Source: Brucella tritici (GTDB taxonomy: Bacteria > Pseudomonadota > Alphaproteobacteria > Rhizobiales > Rhizobiaceae). From it: a DNA stretch of 64,000 nucleotides. The notes under the pieces were generated by a model, which saw nothing but the letters and a program-made list of their open reading frames with translations, had not been told where the DNA came from and did not search any database. Below, piece by piece: positions 27,339-36,766 of this stretch (position 1 is the stretch's first letter; every line of letters begins with the position of its first letter). The stretch covers positions 144,517 through 208,516 of the forward strand of contig NZ_WBWA01000007.1 in assembly GCF_008932295.1 (NCBI RefSeq), in the 5' to 3' direction. The position numbers and the translations under genes are program-made.

Positions 27339-27908
27339 TTATTGCGTTGGCGATTGCGCGACGGGCAGCGCCAGATTCAGCGCTTCCGTTTTTGGCGTTA
27401 TTGTTTCGATGGAGACGAGCTTGCGCGCTTCGTCATCCTTGTTTCCGCCAGCATGGCGGAAGATATACCAGACACCGTCCGGCTCGCGTTTCTGATAGAT
27501 CGTCCCATCGGCAATGCGGTGGGAGAAACAGGTCTTGTTCGGGAAGACGCCCTGATCCAGATGCCATTTCGCATCGAAGCACATCTGGCCCGACCAGGTG
27601 ATCCGCCAGCGGCCTTCAGCCCAGGCCTTACCCTTGTCGCCATCGACGCGGGCTGTGAAACGGCGGTTCTGGCTTTCCATCCGGCCAGCGCCATCGGCCC
27701 ACTGCCAGTTCTTGTCGCGATAGAGCACGTAAAGCTCTGCGGGTGTCATCACACGGGCGCCCTCGGGCAAACCATCCGCTGTAGCCGTTGCTGCACCGGC
27801 TGGCGTGCCGAGCCCGGCCAGCAGGACAAAGAGTGTGAGAACGCCTCTGCTCCTGTCCGTGCGCCAGCCATACCGGGACCGTTGGCCTTCAAACATCGAA
27901 TGTTTCAT
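27339..27908 (-). CDS. Exported DUF995 protein (upstream paralogue)
   Basis: 189 residues. The first ATG (27908) overlaps the UDP-glucose dehydrogenase gene by 20 bases; a second ATG at 27896 is possible. A signal sequence with core VLTLFVLLAGLGTPAGAA is preceded by a basic stretch. The mature part repeats the DUF995 pattern: LYRDKNWQWADGAGR, GKAWAEGRWRITWSGQMCFD, NKTCFSHRIADGTIYQKR, VWYIFRHAGG. It clearly resembles the protein at 25803-26321. Confidence 0.8.
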   Translation of the reverse strand: MKHSMFEGQRSRYGWRTDRSRGVLTLFVLLAGLGTPAGAATATADGLPEGARVMTPAELYVLYRDKNWQWADGAGRMESQNRRFTARVDGDKGKAWAEGRWRITWSGQMCFDAKWHLDQGVFPNKTCFSHRIADGTIYQKREPDGVWYIFRHAGGNKDDEARKLVSIETITPKTEALNLALPVAQSPTQ

Positions 27909-29325
27909 TTGAACCTCCCACGACCTTCAGGTTGCGCGCACCCGCCAAGGGTTCTTGCGATTGACGGATGCGCGCGTGCGGCAGAACGTTTGTTGGTCTT
28001 GTTTCCTGCCGCTGTTGAACGGGACGACCGATTGTCGAAATCCGGAAGCCCTGATTCTCGGCAATCGCCGGTGAAAAGACATTGCGCAGATCGACGAGCA
28101 CCGCGTCCTGCATGACCTGTTTCATCCGAACGAGATCAAGCTTGCGAATGCTGTCCCATTCGGTCACGACCACCGCCGCATCGGCTGTGTTCAGACATTC
28201 ATAGGGGTCGTCACAAAACTCGACATCGCTGAGAAGACCGCGCGCATTCTCCATTCCTGCCGGATCAAAGGCCCGAATTCTGGCGCCGAAACGCTGCAAG
28301 GTTTCGATAAGCGGAACGGACGGTGCGTCACGCATATCGTCCGTATCGGGTTTGAATGTCAGACCGAGAACGGCAATCGTCCGGCCTTCGACACTACCGC
28401 AGAGCGCATCCAGAACCTTCAGCGCCATGCGACGCTTGCGCGCTTCATTGACGGTAACCGTTTCCTCGACCAGCCGCAGGGCGACCCCGTGATCCTGGGC
28501 AGTGCGCAACAGCGCTATCGTATCCTTTGGGAAGCAGGAACCACCATAGCCCGGCCCCGCATTGAGAAAGCTGGTGCCGATGCGCTTGTCCAGCCCCATG
28601 CCAAGCGCCAGCTCGGTGACATCGCTGCCGACTTCCTCGCACAGATCCGCCAGTTCATTGATGAAGGTGATCTTGGTGGCGAGAAAAGCGTTGGCCGCAT
28701 ATTTTATCAGCTCCGATGTCCGGCGCTGCGTAATCACGATCGGCGTCTTTCCAGCTTCAAGCGGCGGAGCATAAAGGGCGACAAGCACGGAACGCGCGCG
28801 CTCGTCCTCCACCCCGATGACGACGCGATCGGGCTCAAGAAAATCGCGGATAGCCACACCCTCGCGCAGGAATTCCGGATTAGACGCAACGGAGAATGTG
28901 CCGGGTCGGCGAACCGAGCCGATGATCTTTTGCACCACATCGCCAGTGCCGACCGGAACGGTGGACTTGACCACGACGACGCTATAGTCGTCGATCAATG
29001 GCGCAAGCTCGCGGGCGGCCATGTAGACAAAGGACAGGTCCGCATCGCCGTGTCCGGCACGCGCTGGTGTACCGACTGCGATGAAGACAAGCTCCGCGCC
29101 CCTGACCGCTTCCGCCAGATTGGTCGTGAAGCTAAGCCGGCCAAAGGCGAAGTTGCGTTCCACCAACTCATCCAGCCCCGGCTCGTATATCGGCACAATG
29201 CCGCGCTCCAGCCGGGCGATCTTCTGGGCGTCCTTGTCGACACAGACGACCTCGTGTCCCCATGCTGCGAAACACGTGCCACTGACCAATCCGACATATC
29301 CCGTACCGATAACAGCGATCTTCAT
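27889..29325 (-). CDS. ugd: UDP-glucose 6-dehydrogenase
   Basis: 478 residues, cytoplasmic. Oxidises UDP-glucose to UDP-glucuronate with two NAD+. The Rossmann motif is IAVIGTGYVGLVSG; ASNPEFLREG and GPGYGGSCFPKDT carry substrate and catalytic Cys residues; FKPDTDDMRDAPS is in the C-terminal domain. The last 40 or so residues extend past the usual end (rich in R, Q and P). It supplies UDP-glucuronate to the UDP-xylose synthase of the same operon. Confidence 0.93.
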   Translation of the reverse strand: MKIAVIGTGYVGLVSGTCFAAWGHEVVCVDKDAQKIARLERGIVPIYEPGLDELVERNFAFGRLSFTTNLAEAVRGAELVFIAVGTPARAGHGDADLSFVYMAARELAPLIDDYSVVVVKSTVPVGTGDVVQKIIGSVRRPGTFSVASNPEFLREGVAIRDFLEPDRVVIGVEDERARSVLVALYAPPLEAGKTPIVITQRRTSELIKYAANAFLATKITFINELADLCEEVGSDVTELALGMGLDKRIGTSFLNAGPGYGGSCFPKDTIALLRTAQDHGVALRLVEETVTVNEARKRRMALKVLDALCGSVEGRTIAVLGLTFKPDTDDMRDAPSVPLIETLQRFGARIRAFDPAGMENARGLLSDVEFCDDPYECLNTADAAVVVTEWDSIRKLDLVRMKQVMQDAVLVDLRNVFSPAIAENQGFRISTIGRPVQQRQETRPTNVLPHARIRQSQEPLAGARNLKVVGGSNETFDV

Positions 29326-29345
29326 AATCGTCGCGCCTCTTTCGC

Positions 29346-31196
29346 CTAGTTCTCTGTGCTGGCAGCATCCGTGCGCCAGCGTGGATTGAAAATTGTCCGG
29401 TGGAGATCGCGTCCGCCTACACCGGCACCGGCGACCGAGAAGCGATCGTCAAATATCGTGAAGCTTTTCGTGCCCCAGCTCAGTGCCTCGATGCCGTCGC
29501 GTCCGCGTTCAACAGTCGTGAAGCCGGTCAGCGCGACCAGCGCCGTAAAACTGCATGCCAACACCGGTCGATAGAGGCGGCTCGTCATCCGCACCCGATT
29601 TTCGCGGGTGTGCTGGATCACGATCATCGCCATCAGGAACAGGTAGGAACACGCATTGACGATGGCGAAAATGAAGAAGCCCCGCGTTTCATGAGCATCC
29701 CTGACGACGAGCACCGGCAGGATGGAGAGACCGGAGATCAGCGCATAGGGAGCGATCACCCGCAACGGGACCGGATCGACTTCGGATGAGCCCTTCGGCG
29801 TGACACGAAAATCGACAAAGGAACCGGTCAGCCAGTCGCGGAAGGCTGCGAAGGTGCCAGCCAGAGCCCAGGGCCACCGCGCCAGCAGGAACAGTATCGC
29901 TTCCCAGCTGAAAATCCTGCCGTCGACCGGACGGAACGTCTTGCTGGACCGCCACCAGAATGCCAGCACCAGGGTCACGAGCGAGAGCGGCAGGAAGTGC
30001 ATCAGGAAGGCAGGATAGGTAACGCTGACGAAATTATCGCCATAAGCCAAAATGACTATCGGCAGAACGAATGCCAGCGCCAGAAAGAATGCATAGAGCG
30101 GATACCAGAGCTGCGAGAAGAGGAACTGGAGCTTCAGGCGCAGCGGCAGCCGCCCAATCAGCTTCGGCGTATATTGCAGCAGGATCATCACAAGGCTGCG
30201 CGACCACTGGAATTCCTGCGTCACGAGATCGGCGAAGGTGCGCGGGCCGTCGCCATGGGCGATGGCGTCCAGCGCATGGACACCACGCCAGCCATGCGCG
30301 TTCATGAACAGGGTCGTGGAATGATCTTCGGCCAGTTCTGGCCCGAGACCGCCGATTTCCTTCAACGCTGCCGTGCGCACCGCATAATGGGAGCCGATGC
30401 AGAGCGGGGCAAAGCCGCCATTGTAACCGGCCTGCAGCGAGCCATGCATGCTGGCTTCCACATAGAGACGTCCGCGCGCCGACCAGCTTTCATGCGCATT
30501 GCGATCACAAATGCTCGGTGCGGAAACATAGCCGATAGCCGGATCGGCAAAAGGCCGCAGGATATTGAAGAGATAGCCCGGTTCAGGCACATGGTCGGCG
30601 TCGAGCTGCGAGACGAAATCATAGCGCTCATAGCCATAGTGATCGTAGAAGAAAGCAAGATTGCCTTCCTTGCACCGGGTACGGCGCGGCCAGGTCTGCC
30701 GATGATAGTCGGCGCGGCCCTTGCGCGTGGAAACGAACACACCATTCTCACGACACCAGGCAAGCGTCGAGGGCGAAGGGTCCTCATCGGCAAGCCAGGT
30801 ATCGTGCGGCACATCCTGCGCCAGCATGGCGCGCAATGTTTCAGCCACCACCTCGAAGGGCTCTGACGGAGCCTTGGTGACGACCATGGCGACGCGGCTT
30901 CCGGCAGGAATGCGAAGCGGGCCGGTCGGGCGCGCTGCGTGGAAGAAAACCGTGATGAAGTAAAGCGGCAGGATCGTGATCCATGCCAGGAGTGCCGTCA
31001 CCAGAATGGAGCCGAGCAGATGATTGTGCTTTGCGCTGATGAACCACCATTGCCAGAAATAGGCGAGGGCGAGGGCCCACAGGACGATGCCCACCACATA
31101 TTCCACCCGCTTGCGGCCAGTGAAGATGGGCGCCAGCAATGGTACCATTTCGCCTGTATCGCCATCAATGGCTGGATGAAGTTCGCGCCGTGTCAT
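29346..31196 (-). CDS. Membrane glycosyltransferase family 2, cellulose-synthase-like polysaccharide synthase
   Basis: 616 residues. Two membrane segments at the N-terminus, then a GT2 domain and four or more C-terminal membrane segments. Catalytic marks: WLADEDPS, FVSQLDADHVPEPGYLF (DxD), GPELAEDHSTTLF (ED acid) and VTQEFQWSRSLV (the QxxRW-like product-binding motif). Processive synthases of this layout polymerise and export a glycan through the inner membrane. The ATG overlaps the epimerase gene by four bases. The neighbours that make UDP-xylose and its C4 epimer suggest a pentose-containing product. Confidence 0.88.
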   Translation of the reverse strand: MTRRELHPAIDGDTGEMVPLLAPIFTGRKRVEYVVGIVLWALALAYFWQWWFISAKHNHLLGSILVTALLAWITILPLYFITVFFHAARPTGPLRIPAGSRVAMVVTKAPSEPFEVVAETLRAMLAQDVPHDTWLADEDPSPSTLAWCRENGVFVSTRKGRADYHRQTWPRRTRCKEGNLAFFYDHYGYERYDFVSQLDADHVPEPGYLFNILRPFADPAIGYVSAPSICDRNAHESWSARGRLYVEASMHGSLQAGYNGGFAPLCIGSHYAVRTAALKEIGGLGPELAEDHSTTLFMNAHGWRGVHALDAIAHGDGPRTFADLVTQEFQWSRSLVMILLQYTPKLIGRLPLRLKLQFLFSQLWYPLYAFFLALAFVLPIVILAYGDNFVSVTYPAFLMHFLPLSLVTLVLAFWWRSSKTFRPVDGRIFSWEAILFLLARWPWALAGTFAAFRDWLTGSFVDFRVTPKGSSEVDPVPLRVIAPYALISGLSILPVLVVRDAHETRGFFIFAIVNACSYLFLMAMIVIQHTRENRVRMTSRLYRPVLACSFTALVALTGFTTVERGRDGIEALSWGTKSFTIFDDRFSVAGAGVGGRDLHRTIFNPRWRTDAASTEN

Positions 31197-32179
31197 GTCC
31201 GCATCTCCAGACCAAAGAAGGGCGCAGCCGTGCGAATGATCGTGTCGAGATCGGAATGGAGCGTGCGAAAGCCAAGCTTTGCAGCCGCTTCAGCCGGATC
31301 GGCATAAAGCACCGGCGGATCGCCTGCCCGGCGCGCACGCATTTCGACAGGCACCGTGCGTCCGGTCAGCCGGTCTATCGCATCCACGATTTCCTTGATG
31401 GATGTTCCGCGCCCGGTTCCCAGATTAAGGACCAGATTGCCGCCGCCATTCAGAAGATGCTCGACTGCAAGCACATGTGCCCGCGCCAGATCGACCACAT
31501 GAATATAGTCGCGGATGCAGGTGCCATCCGGCGTTTCGTAGTCGTCGCCGTAGACTTCCAGATAATCCGCCATGCCCGCCGCAGCCAGCATAGCGCGCGG
31601 TATCAGATGGGTTTCGGGATCGTGCTTTTCGCCCAGTTCGCCATCCAGATCGGCACCGCAGGCATTGAAGTAGCGCAGCGCCGCATAGGGCATGCCATAG
31701 GCTGACGAATAGTCGGCCAGCATATGTTCCGCGATCAGCTTTGTGCGGCCATAAGGATTGATCGGATTCTGCGTTTCGCCTTCGCGGATTGGCAGCACAT
31801 CCGGAATGCCGTAAGTGGCGCAGCTCGATGAGAAAATGATCGGGCGTCCGCCTGTCAGGCGGCTGGCCTCCAGAACAGACTGGATGCCGCCGACATTGTT
31901 GCGATAATATTTTGCGGGATCCGTGACGGATTCCCCCACATAGGCCGAGGCCGCAAAGTGGATGATGGCTGCCGGATCAAATATCCGGATGGCAGCGATA
32001 AGCTGCTCCTGCGAAAGCGTGTCGCCCTCGACAAACTCGCCCCAGCGCACGGAAGACCGGTGACCCGTCGACAGGTTGTCATAGACGACCGGCGAAAATC
32101 CACTTCCGTGCAAAAGCTTGGCCGTATGGCTGCCAATGAAGCCGGCGCCACCGGTGACGAGTATGGTCCGCCGTGTCAT
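31193..32179 (-). CDS. GalE-type epimerase, probable UDP-xylose 4-epimerase
   Basis: 328 residues of the extended short-chain dehydrogenase family. NAD site [16 protein letters not shown], catalytic Ser-Ser in [13 protein letters not shown] and YxxxK in [13 protein letters not shown], then [11 protein letters not shown] and [13 protein letters not shown], all typical of GalE. In this operon the substrate is more likely UDP-xylose (to UDP-arabinose), as Uxe in Sinorhizobium, than UDP-glucose. Sequence alone does not separate the two. Coupled by four-base overlaps with both neighbours. Confidence 0.85.
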   Translation of the reverse strand: MTRRTILVTGGAGFIGSHTAKLLHGSGFSPVVYDNLSTGHRSSVRWGEFVEGDTLSQEQLIAAIRIFDPAAIIHFAASAYVGESVTDPAKYYRNNVGGIQSVLEASRLTGGRPIIFSSSCATYGIPDVLPIREGETQNPINPYGRTKLIAEHMLADYSSAYGMPYAALRYFNACGADLDGELGEKHDPETHLIPRAMLAAAGMADYLEVYGDDYETPDGTCIRDYIHVVDLARAHVLAVEHLLNGGGNLVLNLGTGRGTSIKEIVDAIDRLTGRTVPVEMRARRAGDPPVLYADPAEAAAKLGFRTLHSDLDTIIRTAAPFFGLEMRT

Positions 32180-33144
32180 CTCGCCACCTCGAAGAGTTCG
32201 CCCGATGGCCTGACCAACTGGCGTTCGAAATAGGCAATCGTCTGCTTCAGTCCTTCGGCCAGCGCAATTTGCGGCTCCCAGCCAAGCTCGCGCTTGGCGA
32301 GCATGATGTCCGGGCGCCGCTGGCGCGGATCATCGGTGGGCAGAGGACGATAGACGATGCGCGAGGATGAATTTGTCAGTGCAATGATCTGCTCGGCCAG
32401 TTCACGCACGGTGAACTCGCCCGGATTGCCGATATTGACAGGCTTCTGAACCTGGCTGTTCATCAGCCGGCTGAAGCCTTCGATCAGGTCATCGACATAG
32501 CAGAAAGAACGGGTCTGGGAACCATCGCCATAGATGGTGATGTCTTCACGCTTGAGCGCCTGAACGATGAAGTTCGACACGACACGGCCATCGTCGGGCC
32601 GCATGCGCGGGCCATAGGTATTGAAGATGCGCACGATACGGATATCGACGCCATACTGCTTGTGAAAATCGTAGAACAGCGTTTCGGCGGAGCGCTTGCC
32701 TTCATCATAGCAGGACCGGGGGCCGAACGAGTTCACATTGCCCCAATAGGCTTCCGGCTGCGGATGTGTTTGCGGGTCGCCATACACTTCCGATGTCGAA
32801 GCCTGAAATATCCGTGCCTGATAATGCGCTGCAAGCTCGAGCAGATTGAGCGAGCCAATAACGCTCGTCTTCATCGTATGCACCGGATCAGCCTGATAAT
32901 GCGGCGGCGATGCGGGACATGCGAGATTATAAATCTCGTCTACCGGCAGATCAATCGGGTTAACGATATCATGGCGCACGAAGCTGAACGTGTCGTAACG
33001 CAGGAGATTGCGCAGGTTCTCAAGCCGCCCCGTCGAAAAATTATCGACGCAAATGACGAAGTTTCCTTCGTTCAAAAGACGTTCGCAAAGATGAGAGCCA
33101 AGAAATCCGGCACCGCCCGCTACCAGAATGCGCCGTGTTGACAT
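32176..33144 (-). CDS. uxs: UDP-glucuronate decarboxylase (UDP-xylose synthase)
   Basis: 322 residues from the ATG at 33144; the frame extends upstream without family sequence. Converts UDP-glucuronate to UDP-xylose and CO2. Marks: [69 protein letters not shown] (YxxxK), [20 protein letters not shown]. The segments [10 protein letters not shown] and [11 protein letters not shown] are diagnostic for this enzyme. It heads the seven-gene minus-strand operon that ends at 25803. Confidence 0.92.
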   Translation of the reverse strand: MSTRRILVAGGAGFLGSHLCERLLNEGNFVICVDNFSTGRLENLRNLLRYDTFSFVRHDIVNPIDLPVDEIYNLACPASPPHYQADPVHTMKTSVIGSLNLLELAAHYQARIFQASTSEVYGDPQTHPQPEAYWGNVNSFGPRSCYDEGKRSAETLFYDFHKQYGVDIRIVRIFNTYGPRMRPDDGRVVSNFIVQALKREDITIYGDGSQTRSFCYVDDLIEGFSRLMNSQVQKPVNIGNPGEFTVRELAEQIIALTNSSSRIVYRPLPTDDPRQRRPDIMLAKRELGWEPQIALAEGLKQTIAYFERQLVRPSGELFEVAR

Positions 33145-33543
33145 GCGCTCTGCAGATATACCCGATGATCTGAAGTTTATACTCACGAGAACCTCCAACG
33201 CTACTATTTCGCTTGCGCCATCTGGTAAAAAATCAAACAAATTCCTTCAACGCGCTCGAATAGAGGCGCGCCGGGCGGCGTTTTCCGATTGCTTTACTAG
33301 ATGATTGAAGATAGCCGGGCTGAAGTCATGAGTCGTTAGCGTAGAATCCGGAAACTTATCCTTGCGTCCATTTTTGAAGTCTGGACGGTTTCTTTTATCC
33401 GGAGCTTTTGCGCTGTCGTGAATGCGCCGTTTCGCGCCATGTTCCAGAGCATAATCCGACCGGAGTGAAACGAGGATCGATAGATTATGCCTGAAATAGA
33501 AGAGTTAGAGTGCAGATCTGATTCAATCAGATCGAAACGCGCT
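33145..33543. promoter_or_regulatory. Intergenic region with operon promoter and palindromic repeat
   Basis: 399 bases without a supported gene. It must hold the promoter of the polysaccharide operon (minus strand). At 33505-33547 there is a nested palindrome: TTAGAG with CTCTAA outside, and perfect nine-base arms GATCTGATT/AATCAGATC (33515-33533) inside. This resembles dispersed Rhizobiales palindromes and touches the stop of the GntR gene at 33544, where it could act as a terminator. Confidence 0.6.
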
Positions 33544-34254
33544 CTAACGCAGAATATCTGAAAGACGCTTCTGTTCTTTTTCGACGCGCTCGAGATTGAG
33601 GCCCGCCAGAAGGTCGAGAATATGGGTCTTCATCAAGGCTGCGGCATCGTCGCTTCTGTGCTGTTCGATGGCATCGACCAGCGCGTGATGCGCGTCGCTC
33701 TGGCAGGTCGTCTCGCGCCGCTCCCAATAGAGAGAAATGATGAGCGAGGAACGCGGCAGGAGATCGTCGACGAAACCCGCCAGGATCGAGTGTCCCGAAA
33801 TCTCGGCCAGATGCGTGTGAAAAAGCGCTGACAGCATGATCGCCTCGCTGTCGCGCCCGGCATGAAGGGCCTCATGCTCGTCGTGGAGATGCTGCCGCAA
33901 CTGCTTGACCTGCTGGGGCTCGACGACCTTTGCTGCGAGAGCCGCCACCTGCGGCTCGATCAGCAAGCGTGCCTCGAACACTTCGCGCGCTTCCTCGCGT
34001 GACGGCTCAGCCACGAAGGCACCGCGATTGGGTTCCAGCCGCACGAGCCTGTCATGGGCCAGCGCCTGCAGGGCAGAGCGCACGAAGGCGCGGCTGACGG
34101 AATAGATTGTCGCCAGTTCGTCCTCCGGCAGCTTGGTGCCCGGAAGCAGACGATGGCTTACAACCGCTTCGCGCAAGCCGTTATAGACCGGAAGCCAGCG
34201 CGCATTTCCGCCGTTTTGGTCTGTCGTGTTGGTCGCAGCCAGGTTCATCGTCAT
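33544..34254 (-). CDS. GntR-family regulator of the FCD class
   Basis: About 236 residues if the ATG at 34254 is used; an ATG at 34248 is an alternative and neither has a strong ribosome binding site. Winged helix with LPEDELATIYSVSRAFVRS and LEPNRGAFVA, then the helical FCD domain (EAREVFEARLLIEPQVAAL, FHTHLAEISGHSILAGF, HHALVDAIEQH). It lies beside the racemase and the second Liv transporter, all on the minus strand, and probably represses them. A shared decamer in its own promoter and in that of the transporter operon supports this. Confidence 0.85.
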   Translation of the reverse strand: MTMNLAATNTTDQNGGNARWLPVYNGLREAVVSHRLLPGTKLPEDELATIYSVSRAFVRSALQALAHDRLVRLEPNRGAFVAEPSREEAREVFEARLLIEPQVAALAAKVVEPQQVKQLRQHLHDEHEALHAGRDSEAIMLSALFHTHLAEISGHSILAGFVDDLLPRSSLIISLYWERRETTCQSDAHHALVDAIEQHRSDDAAALMKTHILDLLAGLNLERVEKEQKRLSDILR

Positions 34255-34351
34255 CCAATAGAAGCTGTTCAAAGGGTGAATGCGATCAGGCGATACAGCA
34301 TCCGCAAATCCGCTATTTATTCTCTTACATATCGAACATAGGTCCGGCGAG

Positions 34352-34361
34352 TGTCAACAAT
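34352..34361. promoter_or_regulatory. Candidate GntR operator TGTCAACAAT, regulator promoter
   Basis: The decamer TGTCAACAAT lies about 100 bases upstream of the GntR start. The same decamer is found at 40042-40051, upstream of the binding-protein gene that heads the transporter operon. TTGTC-AACAA-like near-palindromes are the usual form of FCD operators. Confidence 0.45.
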
Positions 34362-34437
34362 GTCGCGAGTTCTGATACACAAACCCGATTGAAATCACCC
34401 GGACATCAGTTTTCCCGCCCAACTCCTGCGTGAATAG

Positions 34438-35169
34438 TCAGTTTCGGGGCGAAAAAGGTTCAAAAATACCTTGAAAGCCCTTCACTCGCGGTGACTGATA
34501 GCCTCCCAGTTTGGAGGTCCGCAAGCCGAGCCCCACAAGGCTTTCGCACAGCTTCACCGCACAGGTTACGCCGTCGATGACCGGCAATCCATGCTCCCTT
34601 GAAAGGGAAGCGGCAAGGTCGGCCATGCCCGCGCAACCAAGCACGATGGCTTCGGCATGGTCTTCCCGGATGGCTTTTGCGATCTCGCTTGACACCTTGT
34701 TGCGTGCATCCGATCCCGGAATTTCGAGGTCGAGCACGGCCACGTCGCTGGCCCGCACACGGGCGCAGCGCGATATGAGACCATAGCGCGAAAGATTGTG
34801 TTCGATGGCAGGAACCGAACGCGACAATGTGGTGACGACGCTGAACTTTCCGGCAATCAGGCTTGCCATGTGAAAGGCCGCCTCACCGATACCGATCACC
34901 GGCATGGTTCCGGCGCAGCGTGCAGCATCAAGGCCAGTATCATCGAAACAGGCGATGACGCAGGCATCGGCGGTCGGGCGCTTCTGCATTTCCCCGATCA
35001 TGCCGGGAATGGCAAAGACCTCATCGAAATATCCTTCGATGCTTGGCGGACCGTCAAGCGGATTGGTCGCGATGATTGTCGTACCGGCACCAGCCACGCT
35101 GCGCGCGGCTTCACCGATCTTATGCGTCATCGATGCAGTCGTATTGGGGTTGATGACAAGTATTTCCAT
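34438..35169 (-). CDS. Aspartate/glutamate/hydantoin racemase family protein
   Basis: 243 residues. Two-cysteine racemase marks: ILVINPNTTASMTHKI at the N-terminus, first Cys in VIACFDDTGLDAAR and second Cys in IVLGCAGMADLA. The INPNT start is typical of the hydantoin racemase branch; some members are racemases or maleate-isomerase-like enzymes acting on other amino acid derivatives. It lies downstream of the second Liv transporter (93-base gap), so its substrate is probably the imported compound or its product. No hydantoinase or carbamoylase gene is in the window. Confidence 0.8.
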   Translation of the reverse strand: MEILVINPNTTASMTHKIGEAARSVAGAGTTIIATNPLDGPPSIEGYFDEVFAIPGMIGEMQKRPTADACVIACFDDTGLDAARCAGTMPVIGIGEAAFHMASLIAGKFSVVTTLSRSVPAIEHNLSRYGLISRCARVRASDVAVLDLEIPGSDARNKVSSEIAKAIREDHAEAIVLGCAGMADLAASLSREHGLPVIDGVTCAVKLCESLVGLGLRTSKLGGYQSPRVKGFQGIFEPFSPRN

Positions 35170-35261
35170 TTTCCTCGAACCATCGAAATATTTGTTTTCG
35201 TTCTGGATGGTCCAGAGCGTCTTTTCAAACGCTCTGCCTAATCATTCACAAGACACTGGTG

Positions 35262-35990
35262 TCAAATCTCCCCGCCCAGATAGAGTTTCTTGACCCGGTC
35301 GTCTGTCGCCAGTTCTTCCGAATTGCCGGACAGGACGATCTTGCCGGTCGTCAATGCATAGGCGCGCTGCGAAATGCGGAGCGCCATGCGCGAATTCTGC
35401 TCGACCAGAAGAACACTTACCTTTTCATCGCGATTGATCGCGACGATGGAGCGGGCGATATCCTGCACCAGCTTTGGCGCGACCCCGAGAGAGGGTTCGT
35501 CCAGCAGCAGAAGCTTCGGCTTGGCCATGAGCGCACGCCCGATGACCAGCATCTGCTGCTCGCCGCCGCTCATCGTGCCTGCGGCCTGTGAATAGCGCTC
35601 CTTCAGGCGCGGAAACCGCCCCAGAACCATCTCCAGCGTATTGGCGATATCCGCCTTGCTGGAGCGGGTGAACGCTCCCATCATAAGATTGTCGCGCACG
35701 CTCATATAGGGAAAGACACGGCGGCCTTCCGGCACCATGGCAATCCCCATCTTGACGATCTCATCCGACCGCGTGCCGTCGATGCGGCGACCCTCATAAT
35801 GGATTTCACCCTTGCGGATTTTTTTCAGCCCCGTGATCGCCCGCAGGATCGAGGACTTGCCCGCACCATTGGCACCGATCAGCGCGACCGTTTCCCCCTC
35901 CTGAACGCTCAGCGAAACGCCTTTCAGCGCATAGACGTGATCGTAATAGAGTTCGGCATCCGAAACTTTGAGAAGCTCTGCCATGGTCAA
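35262..35990 (-). CDS. livF: LivF-type ABC transporter ATPase (second system)
   Basis: 242 residues. Walker A GANGAGKSS, signature MSGGEQQMLVIGRALM, Walker B LLLLDEPSLGVAP. The ATG overlaps the LivG stop by four bases. It is the last transporter gene before the racemase. Distinct in sequence from the LivF at 10819-11520, so the two systems are not a recent duplication. Confidence 0.9.
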   Translation of the reverse strand: MTMAELLKVSDAELYYDHVYALKGVSLSVQEGETVALIGANGAGKSSILRAITGLKKIRKGEIHYEGRRIDGTRSDEIVKMGIAMVPEGRRVFPYMSVRDNLMMGAFTRSSKADIANTLEMVLGRFPRLKERYSQAAGTMSGGEQQMLVIGRALMAKPKLLLLDEPSLGVAPKLVQDIARSIVAINRDEKVSVLLVEQNSRMALRISQRAYALTTGKIVLSGNSEELATDDRVKKLYLGGEI

Positions 35991-36766
35991 TATCCAATCG
36001 TTTCGTCTTCTGCACCGAGATAGGCTTCAATCACCTTCTCGTTTTCCTGGATCTGCTTTGGCGTGCCTTCGGCAATCTTCTGCCCGAAATTGATGACGAC
36101 GATCCGGTCGGAAATATTCATCACCGCCGGCATGTCGTGCTCCACCAACAGCACCGTGACACCCCGGTCGCGGACCGCGCGCACCATTTCCACCGCCTTG
36201 ACGGTTTCGTCGTGGTTCATCCCGGCAAACGGTTCATCCAGAAGCAGGATCTTCGGTTCCGTGGCGAGACCGATGGCAATGCCGAGCGCACGCAGATGGC
36301 CATGCGGCAGGTTCTGCGCAACTTCATCCCGCTGCTTCCACAGGCCCAGAAACTGTAGGATTTCATCGGCGGAACGCCCGAATTCCTCCTGATCCCGACG
36401 GGCAAGGCTTGAACCCACATAGCAACCAAGGAAACTTGCCTTGGCGCGCAGGTGGTGACCGACAATCACATTGTCGCGCACCGTCATGCCCTTGAAGATG
36501 GTGGTTTCCTGAAAGGTGCGCACCACACCCTTTCGCGCCACGATATGCGGCGCCAGCCCCGATATGCGTTCGCCCTTGAACCGGACCTCGCCGGTCGTGG
36601 GATTGAGGAATGAGGCAATCAGCTTGAACAGCGTGGACTTGCCCGCGCCGTTCGGCCCGATAACCGACAGGATTTCCTTTTCGCGCACTGAAAAAGAGAC
36701 ATCGTTGACCGCAACAAGACCACCGAAGCGTTTGGTCAGGTTCTTGACTTCCAGAAGATCGCTCAT
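35987..36766 (-). CDS. livG: LivG-type ABC transporter ATPase (second system)
   Basis: 259 residues. Walker A GPNGAGKST, Walker B ILLLDEPFAGM, and the LivG-specific tail VIEAYLGAEDE. The signature region reads LPHGHLRALGIAIGLA, in which the usual LSGGQ is changed to LPHGHLR, a variant seen in some LivG proteins. The ATG overlaps the LivM stop by four bases. Confidence 0.88.
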   Translation of the reverse strand: MSDLLEVKNLTKRFGGLVAVNDVSFSVREKEILSVIGPNGAGKSTLFKLIASFLNPTTGEVRFKGERISGLAPHIVARKGVVRTFQETTIFKGMTVRDNVIVGHHLRAKASFLGCYVGSSLARRDQEEFGRSADEILQFLGLWKQRDEVAQNLPHGHLRALGIAIGLATEPKILLLDEPFAGMNHDETVKAVEMVRAVRDRGVTVLLVEHDMPAVMNISDRIVVINFGQKIAEGTPKQIQENEKVIEAYLGAEDETIGY

